From: Variovorax paradoxus
GTDB lineage: Bacteria > Pseudomonadota > Gammaproteobacteria > Burkholderiales > Burkholderiaceae_C
Reading direction: 5' to 3'
Assembly: GCF_030811855.1 (NCBI RefSeq)
Contig: NZ_JAUSRN010000002.1
Coordinates: 372,001-436,000 of the forward strand
Length of the DNA stretch: 64,000 bases
Shown here: positions 23,829-32,228 of the stretch, piece after piece
Position numbering within the stretch: position 1 is the first letter of the stretch
Layout: each line of letters starts with the position of its first letter
Program-made: the position numbers and the translations under genes
Notes under the pieces: generated by a model
The model's database searches: none
What the model saw: the letters and a program-made list of their open reading frames with translations, nothing else
Told to the model about the DNA's origin: nothing

Positions 23829-23846
23829 GGACCCGAACCAGGGTCC
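23829..23846. terminator. Small hairpin between convergent genes (possible terminator)
   Basis: The perfect 6-bp inverted repeat ggaccc-gaacca-gggtcc lies between the end of the 99-aa gene and the end of the leftward diheme cytochrome gene. No T-run follows on either strand, so intrinsic termination is doubtful. Confidence 0.3.
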
Positions 23847-23862
23847 ACATCGAAAGAAAACA

Positions 23863-24735
23863 TCACCGCAGCGTGGCAAGGTACGCGGCGATGTCGCGCG
23901 CGTCCTGCTCCGTCACACCCATTTCTGGCATGGCCGTGAGGCGGTCGACCTCGTGCGTATGGCGCAGCCAGCGGACCATGTTGTCGGGTGTGTTGGCCAG
24001 CTTTCCCGCAATGAGCGAGCGGCCGCCAATGCCCTCGAGCGGCGGTCCCACGTTGGGCGACGAACTGGTGACTCCGGGGATCGTGTGGCAGGCATTGCAG
24101 GCATATTGAAAAATCGCTCGCGCGCCGCGCCGCACATCGCCGGGATGCGCCGGTGCCGCACCGGACGCCGCGCCGCATGCCGGTGCGGCGAGGAGGCCCT
24201 GTACACCTGGGGGCTCTGTGCGCGTGGCCTCCGCATACTGCTGCGGCGTGAGGTCTGGCAGGCGCGCGAGGAATGCCACAACGGCCCACAAGTCTTCCTC
24301 GGACATTCTGTGTTCCCACGCCGGCATGCCGCTCATCTTGATGCCATGCCGGGTGATCCAGTAGAGCTCGCGCGGCTTCCAATGGTGGCGCGCATCCACC
24401 AGCGGGCCCGGCAGCGGCTGCATGCTCTTTCCGATGTCGCCCTGCGCCACACCCGGCGCGCCGTGACATTGCACGCACTTGTCGCGAAAACACGCGGCAC
24501 CGCGCATCACCAGCCGCTCGTCGTCCAGCCGCGGCGGCTCAATGTTGCGGGCTCGCAGCTTCACCGATTGGTGCATGGCGGTTTCCAGCAGCGAATGAAC
24601 CGGCTGCGTGTGCTGCACCGTGGCGGCCACGTTGTACAAGCCGCCGTACACCACCAGCGCGCCGGCCGCCGCGCCTGCAAGGCCCAGCGCGGCCACAGTG
24701 AGGAGAACGGTCTTCGGCGCACCCATCGGCAGCAT
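23863..24735 (-). CDS. Diheme c-type cytochrome
   Basis: The 290-aa protein has an N-terminal signal/anchor (VLLTVAALGLAGAAAGALVVYGGLY) and two class-I cytochrome c domains. The first has CVQCH (residue ~90) with a downstream Met ligand candidate in GIKMSGMPAW. The second has CNACH (~215) with candidate Met in TAMPEMGV. It is therefore membrane-anchored and faces the periplasm. It is divergent from the oxidase genes (78-bp gap) and would deliver electrons to the caa3-type oxidase encoded next door. The start at 24733-24735 is likely; an ATG nine bases further in is possible. Confidence 0.88.
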   Translation of the reverse strand: MLPMGAPKTVLLTVAALGLAGAAAGALVVYGGLYNVAATVQHTQPVHSLLETAMHQSVKLRARNIEPPRLDDERLVMRGAACFRDKCVQCHGAPGVAQGDIGKSMQPLPGPLVDARHHWKPRELYWITRHGIKMSGMPAWEHRMSEEDLWAVVAFLARLPDLTPQQYAEATRTEPPGVQGLLAAPACGAASGAAPAHPGDVRRGARAIFQYACNACHTIPGVTSSSPNVGPPLEGIGGRSLIAGKLANTPDNMVRWLRHTHEVDRLTAMPEMGVTEQDARDIAAYLATLR

Positions 24736-24813
24736 TCAATTGGCGGCATTGTCCGACGCGCACCGGCGCCGGCGTGTCGGCGCAAGCCGCGTTCCGGTCC
24801 GCAGAATCGCGGC

Positions 24814-25200
24814 ATGGTGGCCGCCCCGTCGTACTGCGCTGTCTGCCCTTGCGCCCTGTTGGTTCTGGCGCTGCTCGCGGGCGGTTGCAGGCCCGAGGAA
24901 CAACACGATCGCGCGCCCTCTTCTCAGCGCGAGCGCGGGCGCTTGCTGCTGGCCCAATACCAGTGCGGCAGCTGCCACACCATTCCCGACGTGCAGGCCG
25001 CGCGCGGACGCACGGGCCCAACGCTCAGCGCGTTCGGGCGCCGCAGCTACATCGCCGGCCACGTGCCCAACGGACCCGAGCAACTGGTGCGCTGGATCGT
25101 GACGCCCGCTGCGGTGGTGCCCGGCACCACCATGCCGGCAATGGGTGTGTCGCCGGAAGACGCGCGCGACATGGCGGCGTACCTGCTGGCGCTCGAATGA
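24814..25200 (+). CDS. Monoheme cytochrome c lipoprotein
   Basis: The 128-aa protein starts MVAAPSYCAVCPCALLVLAL and has a lipobox LLAGGC (Cys near residue 25), so it is probably acylated and membrane-bound. The mature part is a single cytochrome c domain: CGSCH heme site, IPDVQAARGRTGPTLSAFG, Met ligand region TTMPAMGVSPEDARDMAAYL. The gene overlaps the next one by four bases (ATGA), so it is the first gene of the oxidase operon and most likely a dedicated electron donor to it. The extra Cys residues in the signal segment are unusual but lie before the lipobox. Confidence 0.85.
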   Translation: MVAAPSYCAVCPCALLVLALLAGGCRPEEQHDRAPSSQRERGRLLLAQYQCGSCHTIPDVQAARGRTGPTLSAFGRRSYIAGHVPNGPEQLVRWIVTPAAVVPGTTMPAMGVSPEDARDMAAYLLALE

Positions 25201-26147
25201 AGGCCATGGCGGACGGGCAGCCCCAATCCGCCCTGCGCGCCGCGGGTCCGGTGGCGGAGATGCTGCTCGAAGTGAGCGGCGTGCTGGCTGTGGGCGGTAC
25301 GTTGATCTTTGCCGGGGTGATGCTGTTGCTTGTCCTTGCCGTGCGTCGCCGCAGCGGCAGCGCCATCGACACCCGCTGGTGGATCATCGGCGGCGGCCTC
25401 GTGTTTCCGGGCGTGGTGCTGGCGGCGCTCTTCGCCTACAGCGAATGGCACCGGCCGCCGTGGAAACCCGTTCCGCCGCCCAACGCGCTGATCGTGGGGG
25501 TCACGGGCCACATGTGGTGGTGGGAAGTGCGCTATCGCGACCCCGCCACCGGCGCCGAGGTGGTCACGGCCAACGAGATCCGCATTCCGGTTGGTCGACC
25601 GGTGTACTTCGGGCTGGGCAGCGCGGACGTGATCCACAGCTTCTGGGTGCCGTCGCTCGGCGGCAAGATGGACATGCTACCCGGCCGCGTGCAGCACCTG
25701 CAACTGCAGGCCGACCGGCCCGGCACGTGGCGCGGACAGTGCGCCGAATACTGCGGCGAGCAGCATGCGCGCATGGCGCTGCACGTGGTGGCCGAAGCTC
25801 CGGCCGCGTTCGACGCCTGGCTGGCGGCGCAGGCCAAGCCCGCTGCCGCATCGGCGGCGCCGCGCGAGGTCGACCGCGGCCGCGAGGCCTTCCTGACAAA
25901 TCGCTGCAACGCCTGCCACACGGTGCGCGGCGTGAGCGAAGAAAGCCGCCTCGGGCCAGACCTCACCCACGTGGGCAGCCGGTTGCACCTGGGTGCCGGC
26001 ACCGTGCCCAACGACGCAGCGCAACTCGCCGCATGGGTGGCCCACACGCAGCAGTTGAAGCCGGGCGCGCGCATGCCTTCGTCGGGCGAACGCATCGAGG
26101 ACGCAGACTTGCAATCGATCGCCGCCTGGCTCACGCAATTGAAATAA
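25197..26147 (+). CDS. ctaC: Cytochrome c oxidase subunit II with fused cytochrome c domain (caa3 type)
   Basis: The 316-aa protein has two transmembrane helices (LAVGGTLIFAGVMLLLVLAV and the segment after WWIIGGG). A CuA cupredoxin domain follows: HMWWWEVRY aromatic patch, HSFWVPSLGGKMDM, then C-x3-C-x3-H-x2-M in GQCAEYCGEQHARM. All CuA ligands are present. The last ~90 residues form a cytochrome c domain (CNACH, then PGARMPSSGE with the Met ligand), which defines caa3-type oxidases. Translation is coupled to the upstream gene by ATGA overlap, and subunit I starts immediately after its stop. Confidence 0.92.
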   Translation: MKAMADGQPQSALRAAGPVAEMLLEVSGVLAVGGTLIFAGVMLLLVLAVRRRSGSAIDTRWWIIGGGLVFPGVVLAALFAYSEWHRPPWKPVPPPNALIVGVTGHMWWWEVRYRDPATGAEVVTANEIRIPVGRPVYFGLGSADVIHSFWVPSLGGKMDMLPGRVQHLQLQADRPGTWRGQCAEYCGEQHARMALHVVAEAPAAFDAWLAAQAKPAAASAAPREVDRGREAFLTNRCNACHTVRGVSEESRLGPDLTHVGSRLHLGAGTVPNDAAQLAAWVAHTQQLKPGARMPSSGERIEDADLQSIAAWLTQLK

Positions 26148-28676
26148 ATGACGCAAGCCCTCGACGCCGTTTCGAACCCGCCGCCGCGCCCCGATGGAGA
26201 GCGCGAGGCGCTCGAGCGCGCATGGGCCGCGCCAACGGGATGGCGGCAGCTTTCGGCGGTGAACAACACGCGCATTGGCGTGTTCTACATCGTGACGGCC
26301 ATGCTCTTCTTCGTCTTGGCCGGTGTGCTGGCGCTGATGATGCGTACGCAGCTGGCGGTGCCCGACAACGGCCTGATCGACCCGCGGACCTACAACCAGC
26401 TCTTCACGATGCACGGCACCGTGATGATGTTCCTGTTTGCAGTTCCCATCGTCGAAGCGGTGGCCGTCTACTTGCTGCCGGGCATGCTCGGCGCGCGCGA
26501 CCTGCCGTTTCCGCTGCTGTCCGCCTACGCATTCTGGGCCTATGCGATCGGCGGGCTGGCTTTTTTCTGCACCATCTTCTTCGGCGTATCGCCCGACGGC
26601 GGCTGGTTCATGTACCCGCCGCTCACCGGCAAGGAATTTTCGCCCGGGCGCGGCGCCGACTGGTGGCTGCTCGGCATCGGTTTCATCGAGATCTCGGCCA
26701 TTGCGGGCGCCATCGAACTGATCATTGGCATTCTCTTCACGCGCGCGCCCGGCATGACGCTCGCGCGCATGCCGATCTTTGCCTGGGCCATGCTGATCAC
26801 GGCGCTGATGATCGTCATCGCCTTCCCGGCGGTGATTGCCGCCACCATGCTGCTGGAACTGGAGCGCGCGTTCGACTGGCCCTTTTTCATTCCCGCACGC
26901 GGCGGCGATCCGCTGCTGTGGCAGCACCTGTTCTGGTTCTTCGGCCACCCGGAGGTCTACATCATCTTCCTGCCCGCGGCGGGGATGGTCTCGATGATGG
27001 TGGCCACGCTCGCGGGCACGCCGCTGGTAGGCCACCGAGCGGTGGTGCTGGCGCTCATCGGCGTGGGCGTGGTGAGCTTTGCGCTCTGGGCGCATCACAT
27101 GTTCACCGCGGGCCTTGGCAACCTGTCGCTGCTGGTGGTGTCCGCCGCGAGCTTCATCGTCGCCCTGCCGAGCGGCGTGCAGGTGTTCGCGTGGATCGCG
27201 ACCTTCTGGCGCGGCCGCGTGATGCTCAACGCGCCGACGCTGTTCCTGCTCGGCTTTCATTTCATCTTCGTGCTGGGCGGGCTCACGGGCGTGATGGTGG
27301 CGGTGCTCCCCTTCGACTGGCAGGCGCACGACAGCTACTTCGTGGTGGCGCATCTGCACTACGTGCTGATCGGCGGCATGGTGTTTCCGGTGTTCGCGGG
27401 GTTTTACTACTGGGCGCCGCTCTTCAACGGCCATTGCCTTTCGGAGCGCTGGGGCCGCTGGGTGTTCGGCCTCATGTTCGGCGGCTTCAACCTGGCGTTC
27501 TTCCCAATGCACATCGCGGGCATGCTCGGCATGCCTAGGCGCGTGTACACCTATGGCGGCGACCTGGGCTGGAACACGCTCAACATGCTGTCGACCCTCG
27601 GCGCCTATACATTGGCGGCCGGCGTGCTGCTCTTCTTCGTCGATGCCATTCGCACGCTGCGCCGGCCCTCGCGCGACCACGGCAACCCATGGCGTGCGGG
27701 CACGCTCGAATGGCTGCCGACGCGCGAATACGGCGCGCGCAGCATTCCGCAGGTCGACTCGGACTATCCGCTGTGGAAACACCCCACGCTGCCGCAAGAG
27801 GTCGATGCCGGCCGGCACTTGCTGCCAGGCACCGTTCTCGGCGGCCGCGAAACGTTGGTGACCAGCTGGCGCGATGCCCGCCCGATGCACCTGCTGCGCC
27901 TGCCGACCGACAACTGGTGGCCGCTGGCGGCAGCCGCAGGCACAGCCGGTTTCTTTCTTCTTCTCACGGTGTCGCAAACGCTGCTTGCCCTTGCGAGCGG
28001 CGTGGTCGCGGTGGCGTGCATCCTGCGCTGGCTCTGGGATTCCGACCGTCCACCGCCCATCCCCATGGCGGACGTGGGACACGGCCTGCGACTGCCGGTC
28101 GGTGCAGAGGGCCGGGCCTCGCATTCGTGGTGGGCCATGATCGTGCTGGTCGCCGTGGACATGACGATCTTCATCTCGCTGCTGTACACCCACCTGCACC
28201 TTGCCATGGCGAGCGACGTGTGCCCGCCGCCCGGCGCCGCGCTACCGGCCGCGCGCTGGCCGGTCGGCGCGGCTCTGCTGCTCGCGGCTGGCTCCGCCGC
28301 CATGGCGCTGGCCACGCGTTCATTGCGCACGGCCGATGCGCGCAAACAGCACGGGCTGCGCCTTCTCATGGCGCTGGCCATGACCTGTGCGGCCGCCTCG
28401 GCTGCGCTCGACATCGGCGGCCATCTGCTGACCGGGCTCGAGCCGCGCGCGCAAGGCTGGAGCGCATCGGTCGGCATGCTGCTGGGCTACCAGGCCTTTC
28501 ACATCGCCGTGCTGCTGCTGATGGGCGGCTATGTGCTGGTGCGCTCGTGGGCCGGCCGGCTTCAGCCCGCGGCCCGCGCGACGATCGATAACACGGCCCC
28601 GATGTGGCACTGCGTGACCGCGCAAGGCATTCTGGGAGCGCTCACGGTGCAACTGGTGCCACGGCTGCTGGGGTAG
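26148..28676 (+). CDS. ctaD: Cytochrome c oxidase subunit I fused to subunit III-like domain
   Basis: The 842-aa protein contains a complete heme-copper oxidase subunit I in residues ~40-560. It has the low-spin heme His in TMHGTVMMFLF, CuB His and cross-linked Tyr in FFGHPEVYIIFLP (with the A-type proton-channel Glu), CuB histidines in WAHHMFT, and heme a3/a ligands in VAHLHYVL. A ~60-residue linker leads to five or six more helices (residues ~600-842: MIVLVAVDMTIFISLLYTHL..., MLLGYQAFHIAVLLLMGGY) resembling subunit III. Subunit I-III fusions are known in some caa3 oxidases. It reduces oxygen to water with proton pumping at the cytoplasmic membrane. No assembly genes (ctaB, ctaG) are adjacent. 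Confidence 0.9.
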   Translation: MTQALDAVSNPPPRPDGEREALERAWAAPTGWRQLSAVNNTRIGVFYIVTAMLFFVLAGVLALMMRTQLAVPDNGLIDPRTYNQLFTMHGTVMMFLFAVPIVEAVAVYLLPGMLGARDLPFPLLSAYAFWAYAIGGLAFFCTIFFGVSPDGGWFMYPPLTGKEFSPGRGADWWLLGIGFIEISAIAGAIELIIGILFTRAPGMTLARMPIFAWAMLITALMIVIAFPAVIAATMLLELERAFDWPFFIPARGGDPLLWQHLFWFFGHPEVYIIFLPAAGMVSMMVATLAGTPLVGHRAVVLALIGVGVVSFALWAHHMFTAGLGNLSLLVVSAASFIVALPSGVQVFAWIATFWRGRVMLNAPTLFLLGFHFIFVLGGLTGVMVAVLPFDWQAHDSYFVVAHLHYVLIGGMVFPVFAGFYYWAPLFNGHCLSERWGRWVFGLMFGGFNLAFFPMHIAGMLGMPRRVYTYGGDLGWNTLNMLSTLGAYTLAAGVLLFFVDAIRTLRRPSRDHGNPWRAGTLEWLPTREYGARSIPQVDSDYPLWKHPTLPQEVDAGRHLLPGTVLGGRETLVTSWRDARPMHLLRLPTDNWWPLAAAAGTAGFFLLLTVSQTLLALASGVVAVACILRWLWDSDRPPPIPMADVGHGLRLPVGAEGRASHSWWAMIVLVAVDMTIFISLLYTHLHLAMASDVCPPPGAALPAARWPVGAALLLAAGSAAMALATRSLRTADARKQHGLRLLMALAMTCAAASAALDIGGHLLTGLEPRAQGWSASVGMLLGYQAFHIAVLLLMGGYVLVRSWAGRLQPAARATIDNTAPMWHCVTAQGILGALTVQLVPRLLG

Positions 28677-28682
28677 GCGCTT

Positions 28683-29555
28683 CTATGCGGAAGGCGCGTG
28701 GGCGCCGATCATCCAGCAGGCGGCGGTGAAGCGGACCTCCCCGCCTCGTACAAAGGGCTCGAAGGCGGTACGCACGGTTTCGATGACCTGTGAGCGCCTG
28801 TGCTCGTCGGGCTCTTCCTGAAGCATCAGGCCCACGGGGCCGAGCCGGGTGAAATAGCCGTTCAAGTCCTTCTCGGGCATCGCGCACTCGACATCCATCG
28901 GCTGGATGTCGACACCCGTCCAGCCGCTCTCCTCCAGGATGGAAGACACGCGTTCGCGGTCGGCAAAGGCGAACTGCCCCGGCGCGCCCGGCTGGCGGGC
29001 CGGCATTTTCGGCAGCAACGGTGCGGCGGCACGCTCGGCCGTCGTCATGAACGGATTTTCCGCGGGGCTGCGCCAGGCAAGGGCACGGAGTACCGCGCCG
29101 CCCCGTGCCGCCTGACGCAGGTTTTCGAAGGCCTGCACCGGGCTGTCGAAGAACATGACGCCGAAGCGCGAGATGACCATGTCGAAGCTTGCGGGCGCGA
29201 AAACGTGGCGCTGCGCGTCGGCGCAGATGAAGGCGGCCGGGGAGCTTTCGCGCCGGGCGCGTTCGCGGGCGGCGGCGATCATCGGCTCCGAGATATCGAC
29301 GCCCACGCATTGCCCTTTCGCGCTAGCCAGCAACCGCGCCACTGCAAGTGTGGTGGCACCGGTGCCGCAGCCCACGTCGAGCACCCGCTGCGCGGAACCG
29401 GCGCGGACCTCGTCGACGAGCCGGTCTTCGAAGGGCTGCAATATGGCGTCGAGGGACGCTTGCGCATCGACCCAGGCGCGACCGGCGCGGCCATTCCAGA
29501 GCGCCGCCTGATCGGCTTCGGTTTGCTGTTGGTATTGCTGTTGCGTCATGTCCAT
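28683..29555 (-). CDS. Class I SAM-dependent methyltransferase
   Basis: The 290-aa protein has a Rossmann methyltransferase core. Motif I is VLDVGCGTGATT (residue ~60), the acidic end of strand 2 is VGVDISEPMI, and motif IV is MVISRFGVMFFDSP. It resembles UbiE/Methyltransf_11 enzymes; the methyl acceptor is unknown. The start at 29553-29555 has the ribosome binding site AAGGAG. It is divergent from a MerR-type regulator with a 74-bp gap containing a palindrome, so it is the likely regulatory target. Its 3' end converges on the oxidase gene with 6 bp between. Confidence 0.85.
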   Translation of the reverse strand: MDMTQQQYQQQTEADQAALWNGRAGRAWVDAQASLDAILQPFEDRLVDEVRAGSAQRVLDVGCGTGATTLAVARLLASAKGQCVGVDISEPMIAAARERARRESSPAAFICADAQRHVFAPASFDMVISRFGVMFFDSPVQAFENLRQAARGGAVLRALAWRSPAENPFMTTAERAAAPLLPKMPARQPGAPGQFAFADRERVSSILEESGWTGVDIQPMDVECAMPEKDLNGYFTRLGPVGLMLQEEPDEHRRSQVIETVRTAFEPFVRGGEVRFTAACWMIGAHAPSA

Positions 29556-29604
29556 GATCGTTTCTCCTTGGCTGGCCTCGAGAGGCGAAAGCTAGACTGT
29601 GCAA

Positions 29605-29622
29605 CTTCAAGTCGACTTGAGG
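29605..29622. promoter_or_regulatory. SoxR-box-like palindrome between methyltransferase and MerR gene
   Basis: The palindrome cttcaagtcgacttgagg is near-perfect over 18 bp. On the minus strand it reads CCTCAAGTCGACTTGAAG, close to the SoxR operator CCTCAAGTTAACTTGAGG. A TTGACC hexamer on the minus strand partly overlaps it (29621-29626), as expected for MerR-family promoters where the operator fills a long spacer. It is the probable binding site of the adjacent regulator. Confidence 0.65.
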
Positions 29623-29629
29623 TCAAGAG

Positions 29630-30073
29630 GTGGCGACAACACATCTAGATATTTCCCAGGTGGCGCAGCAATCGGGCGTTCCCGCATCGACGCTGCGCTT
29701 CTATGAAGAAAAGGGGCTCATCGCCTCCATCGGCCGGCGCGGCCTGCGCCGCCTGTTCGATTCTGGCGTGCTGGAACAGCTAGCGCTGATTGCCGTCGGT
29801 CGCGACGCGGGCTTTTCGCTCGAGGAGATCGGGCGCATGTTCGCGCGGGACGGCAAGCCGAGCATCGACCGCAAGATGCTCGCGTCGAAAGCCGACGAAC
29901 TGGACAAGACCATCCGCAAACTCAGCGCCATGCGCGACGGCCTGCGCCACGCCGCGGCCTGCCCCGCGCCCAGCCACATGGAATGCCCGACCTTCCAGCG
30001 CATCTTGCGGGCCGCGGCATCCGGGGCCGTCAAGCGATCGCCCAACCCGAAGGCAAGCCGGCAACTCCACTAA
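29630..30073 (+). CDS. MerR-family transcriptional regulator
   Basis: The 147-aa protein has the MerR winged helix-turn-helix (ISQVAQQSGVPASTLRFYEEKGLI) with the recognition wing GRRGLRRLF, a dimerisation helix (residues ~80-105) and a short C-terminal effector region containing two cysteines, CPAPSHMECP. SoxR itself has four clustered cysteines for a [2Fe-2S] centre; those are missing, so this is not SoxR although its presumed operator looks SoxR-like. The two cysteines could bind a metal or sense redox. The start is GTG at 29630. It is divergent from the methyltransferase gene. Confidence 0.88.
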   Translation: MATTHLDISQVAQQSGVPASTLRFYEEKGLIASIGRRGLRRLFDSGVLEQLALIAVGRDAGFSLEEIGRMFARDGKPSIDRKMLASKADELDKTIRKLSAMRDGLRHAAACPAPSHMECPTFQRILRAAASGAVKRSPNPKASRQLH

Positions 30074-30113
30074 GATTCGCCCCCCCTGACTCCGCCGCCA
30101 GCCGGCATCGCCC

Positions 30114-31706
30114 ATGACGCACTCCCTGCGCGGCGTTCTCTGTGTTGTCCTGCTTTGCCTGCCGGCCTGGGTGCTGGCATCGGAGCCCTCCCGATTCACC
30201 ACCGCCCTGCGAGAGACAACGCTCGGCGGCAACGCGGCCCAGGCCTTCTTCCTCGTCGGCCTGATGCGCAGCGCCGGAGCGCCGACTGCCGAGGTGGAGG
30301 CCTTGCGCCAGGAGCTGCTGCATGCGTACGTGGGGCAGATCACCGGCCCGGCGCCGGCACCCGCGCCCCGGCCCGGCCCCTGGGCGTCCCTGAAGCGCCG
30401 GCTGCCGGGCATGGCCCCTGCCCCCGCAGACACCGTCGCCGCCGCGATCGCCCGCGGCCAAGCGCGAAGCCCCGTGCTCGACGCACCGTTTCGCGCCGCA
30501 TGGCAAGGAGCACTCAACCAGGGCCTGGCCCCGCAATGGGAGACCGGCGCCGCGCGCGCTCCCTTCTTCACCTTCGAGATGCGCGACATGCAGCTCGTCG
30601 CACCCGGCCTCTGGGCCGCGCCGGCGGCCGGCGGCAAAGTCCACCTGATGCTGGCGCTGCGCCTGGTCAACACCTCGACGCAGCCGCTGCCGATATTCCG
30701 GCCCGGCATCGTCCTGGGCGGTGCGCCCGGCAGCGGTCTCGACAGCCTGGCCTTTGCCTGCGCCTGGGATCGCCCGGAGCGCCGCCTGAGCGAGATGGAG
30801 GCCAATGCAGTGACCCTGGTGCAACCCGGCGAAACATCCGCGCCCTTGGCTTGCGATGCGCAGCCCGTCCCCATGTTTTGGCGCGACCAGTTGCCCGCGC
30901 TCATAGCCGTCGGCGCCGCCGCCAAACCGCTCCTCGTGCCGCATGACCTGGACAACGCACGGCGCCTGTATCACCTGGAGGCGGCGCTTGCGGCACTCGC
31001 GCCGCAGGGCGAAGAGTGGAGCCGGCGGCTCCTGACGGCACGCCACGAGCCCGCGCGGCAGTGGGCCCCCGGCGCGAGTGCGCTGGAGCCGCCTGTCTCG
31101 AGCCGCTGGGCCGCGCAGCCCCACCAGGGCTGGAAGGGTTCGATGGAGGCGCTGAAATACTTCCTTGGCGCCACGGTCCTCGCCCTTGGCTTGTTCGCCG
31201 CCGGGCGCGGCCTGCTTCGCCTCGGCATGCCGAAGCTCGTCATATCGGCAGGCACGCTGCTGGCGGGCGCGGGCATGACCGTGCTGGCCACCGCAAGCGT
31301 GAGCAGCGGCGGCACGGGCTACGGCCATCCCCTCTTCACCGGCATTGCGCTGTGGAGCCTCTACTTCGGCCCTGTTCTCCTGTGCGTGCTGGCCTTGCAC
31401 GGCCTGTTCAAGCTGCTGGACAACGAACAGATCAGCTGGTGGGACACCGTGGCCAGCGGCTGGCGCAGCGCGCTCGACCTGGCGTCCCCCACCAGCCGCG
31501 CCGAGTTCTGGGGCTTTGTCGGCCACTGCGCCTGGCTGTGGGCGCTCGCGCGTATCTGCCTCATGCCGCTGGACCGCTGGATCGGCCTCGCACTGCTGCT
31601 GCCGCTGGCGACACTGACCGTGCGCCGCGTGCGCAGCATGTCGCGCGCCGACATGACCGCATTGGCCGTGACCGCAGCCTGCGTCCTGCTGCTGGTCCTG
31701 GTTTGA
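30114..31706 (+). CDS. Large membrane protein with C-terminal DUF805-like helices
   Basis: The 530-aa protein has a signal peptide (VLCVVLLCLPAWVLASEP), a periplasmic N-terminal region of about 330 residues without recognised motifs (Pro/Ala-rich linker near residues 80-100), and then six to seven transmembrane helices from residue ~345. The segment SRAEFWGFVGHCAWLWALA ... TVRRVRSMSRAD resembles DUF805 membrane proteins. The N-terminal part holds a beta-rich segment (MLALRLVNTSTQPLPIFRPG) that might be a ligand-binding fold. Function is unknown. It begins 40 bp after the MerR gene on the same strand and may be read with it. Confidence 0.7.
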   Translation: MTHSLRGVLCVVLLCLPAWVLASEPSRFTTALRETTLGGNAAQAFFLVGLMRSAGAPTAEVEALRQELLHAYVGQITGPAPAPAPRPGPWASLKRRLPGMAPAPADTVAAAIARGQARSPVLDAPFRAAWQGALNQGLAPQWETGAARAPFFTFEMRDMQLVAPGLWAAPAAGGKVHLMLALRLVNTSTQPLPIFRPGIVLGGAPGSGLDSLAFACAWDRPERRLSEMEANAVTLVQPGETSAPLACDAQPVPMFWRDQLPALIAVGAAAKPLLVPHDLDNARRLYHLEAALAALAPQGEEWSRRLLTARHEPARQWAPGASALEPPVSSRWAAQPHQGWKGSMEALKYFLGATVLALGLFAAGRGLLRLGMPKLVISAGTLLAGAGMTVLATASVSSGGTGYGHPLFTGIALWSLYFGPVLLCVLALHGLFKLLDNEQISWWDTVASGWRSALDLASPTSRAEFWGFVGHCAWLWALARICLMPLDRWIGLALLLPLATLTVRRVRSMSRADMTALAVTAACVLLLVLV

Positions 31707-31851
31707 CCTGACGCCGCGCGCCCGACCAACTCCTACAGCACGACGGTCTCATGGCCGATGCGCCGGAAATTTTCCGCGCCGAAAGTTGCGTGTCTGGGCA
31801 TTGCAACCAACGCCGTCATTCCCCAGAAATGGCGACCGGAGACTTACTTCC

Positions 31852-32190
31852 ATGGCAAGCGCCAATTCAGTTATTTCTTCAGAGCGTGTCGAGGGAACAG
31901 CCGTCTACAACCCGGCAGGAGACAAACTCGGCAGCATCGACGATCTCATGATCGACAAGATCTCAGGTCAGGTCCGCTACGCCGTATTGGAGTTCGGCGG
32001 CTTCCTGGGCATGGGCACCGACCGCTATCCACTCCCCTGGTCCATGCTGAAGTACGACACTTCGCAAGACGGCTACGTAGTGCCGTTGACCAAGGAGCAA
32101 ATCGACGGCGCGCCGCGCTACGCGAATGACCAGGTGCCGGATTACGACGACAGGTACAGCGGGACGATCGACAAGTATTACGGGTTATAG
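31852..32190 (+). CDS. PRC-barrel domain protein
   Basis: The 112-aa soluble protein is built on a PRC-barrel: ERVEGTAVYNPAGDKLGSID, LMIDKISGQVRYAVLEFGGF, LPWSMLKYDTSQDGYVVPL. An acidic/aromatic tail (QVPDYDDRYSGTIDKYYGL) follows. Such small PRC proteins in Proteobacteria are frequently stress-induced; the molecular function is not defined. I chose the ATG at 31852 because the core domain begins just after it and the upstream in-frame ATG has no homology-like sequence. It converges on the trehalose operon, with 38 bp between stops. Confidence 0.85.
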   Translation: MASANSVISSERVEGTAVYNPAGDKLGSIDDLMIDKISGQVRYAVLEFGGFLGMGTDRYPLPWSMLKYDTSQDGYVVPLTKEQIDGAPRYANDQVPDYDDRYSGTIDKYYGL

Positions 32191-32228
32191 GAGGGTGCGG
32201 GCCGCGGGGTTTGGAAAGACGCCGCGGC

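Noticed and set aside
25677..28199. An 840-codon minus-strand frame opposite the oxidase genes
   Set aside because: It is His/Arg/Gln-rich and low in complexity, antisense to subunits I and II whose metal-binding motifs are unmistakable.
29630..30073. Calling the MerR regulator SoxR because of the SoxR-like palindrome
   Set aside because: The four-cysteine [2Fe-2S] cluster motif is missing; only two cysteines are present.
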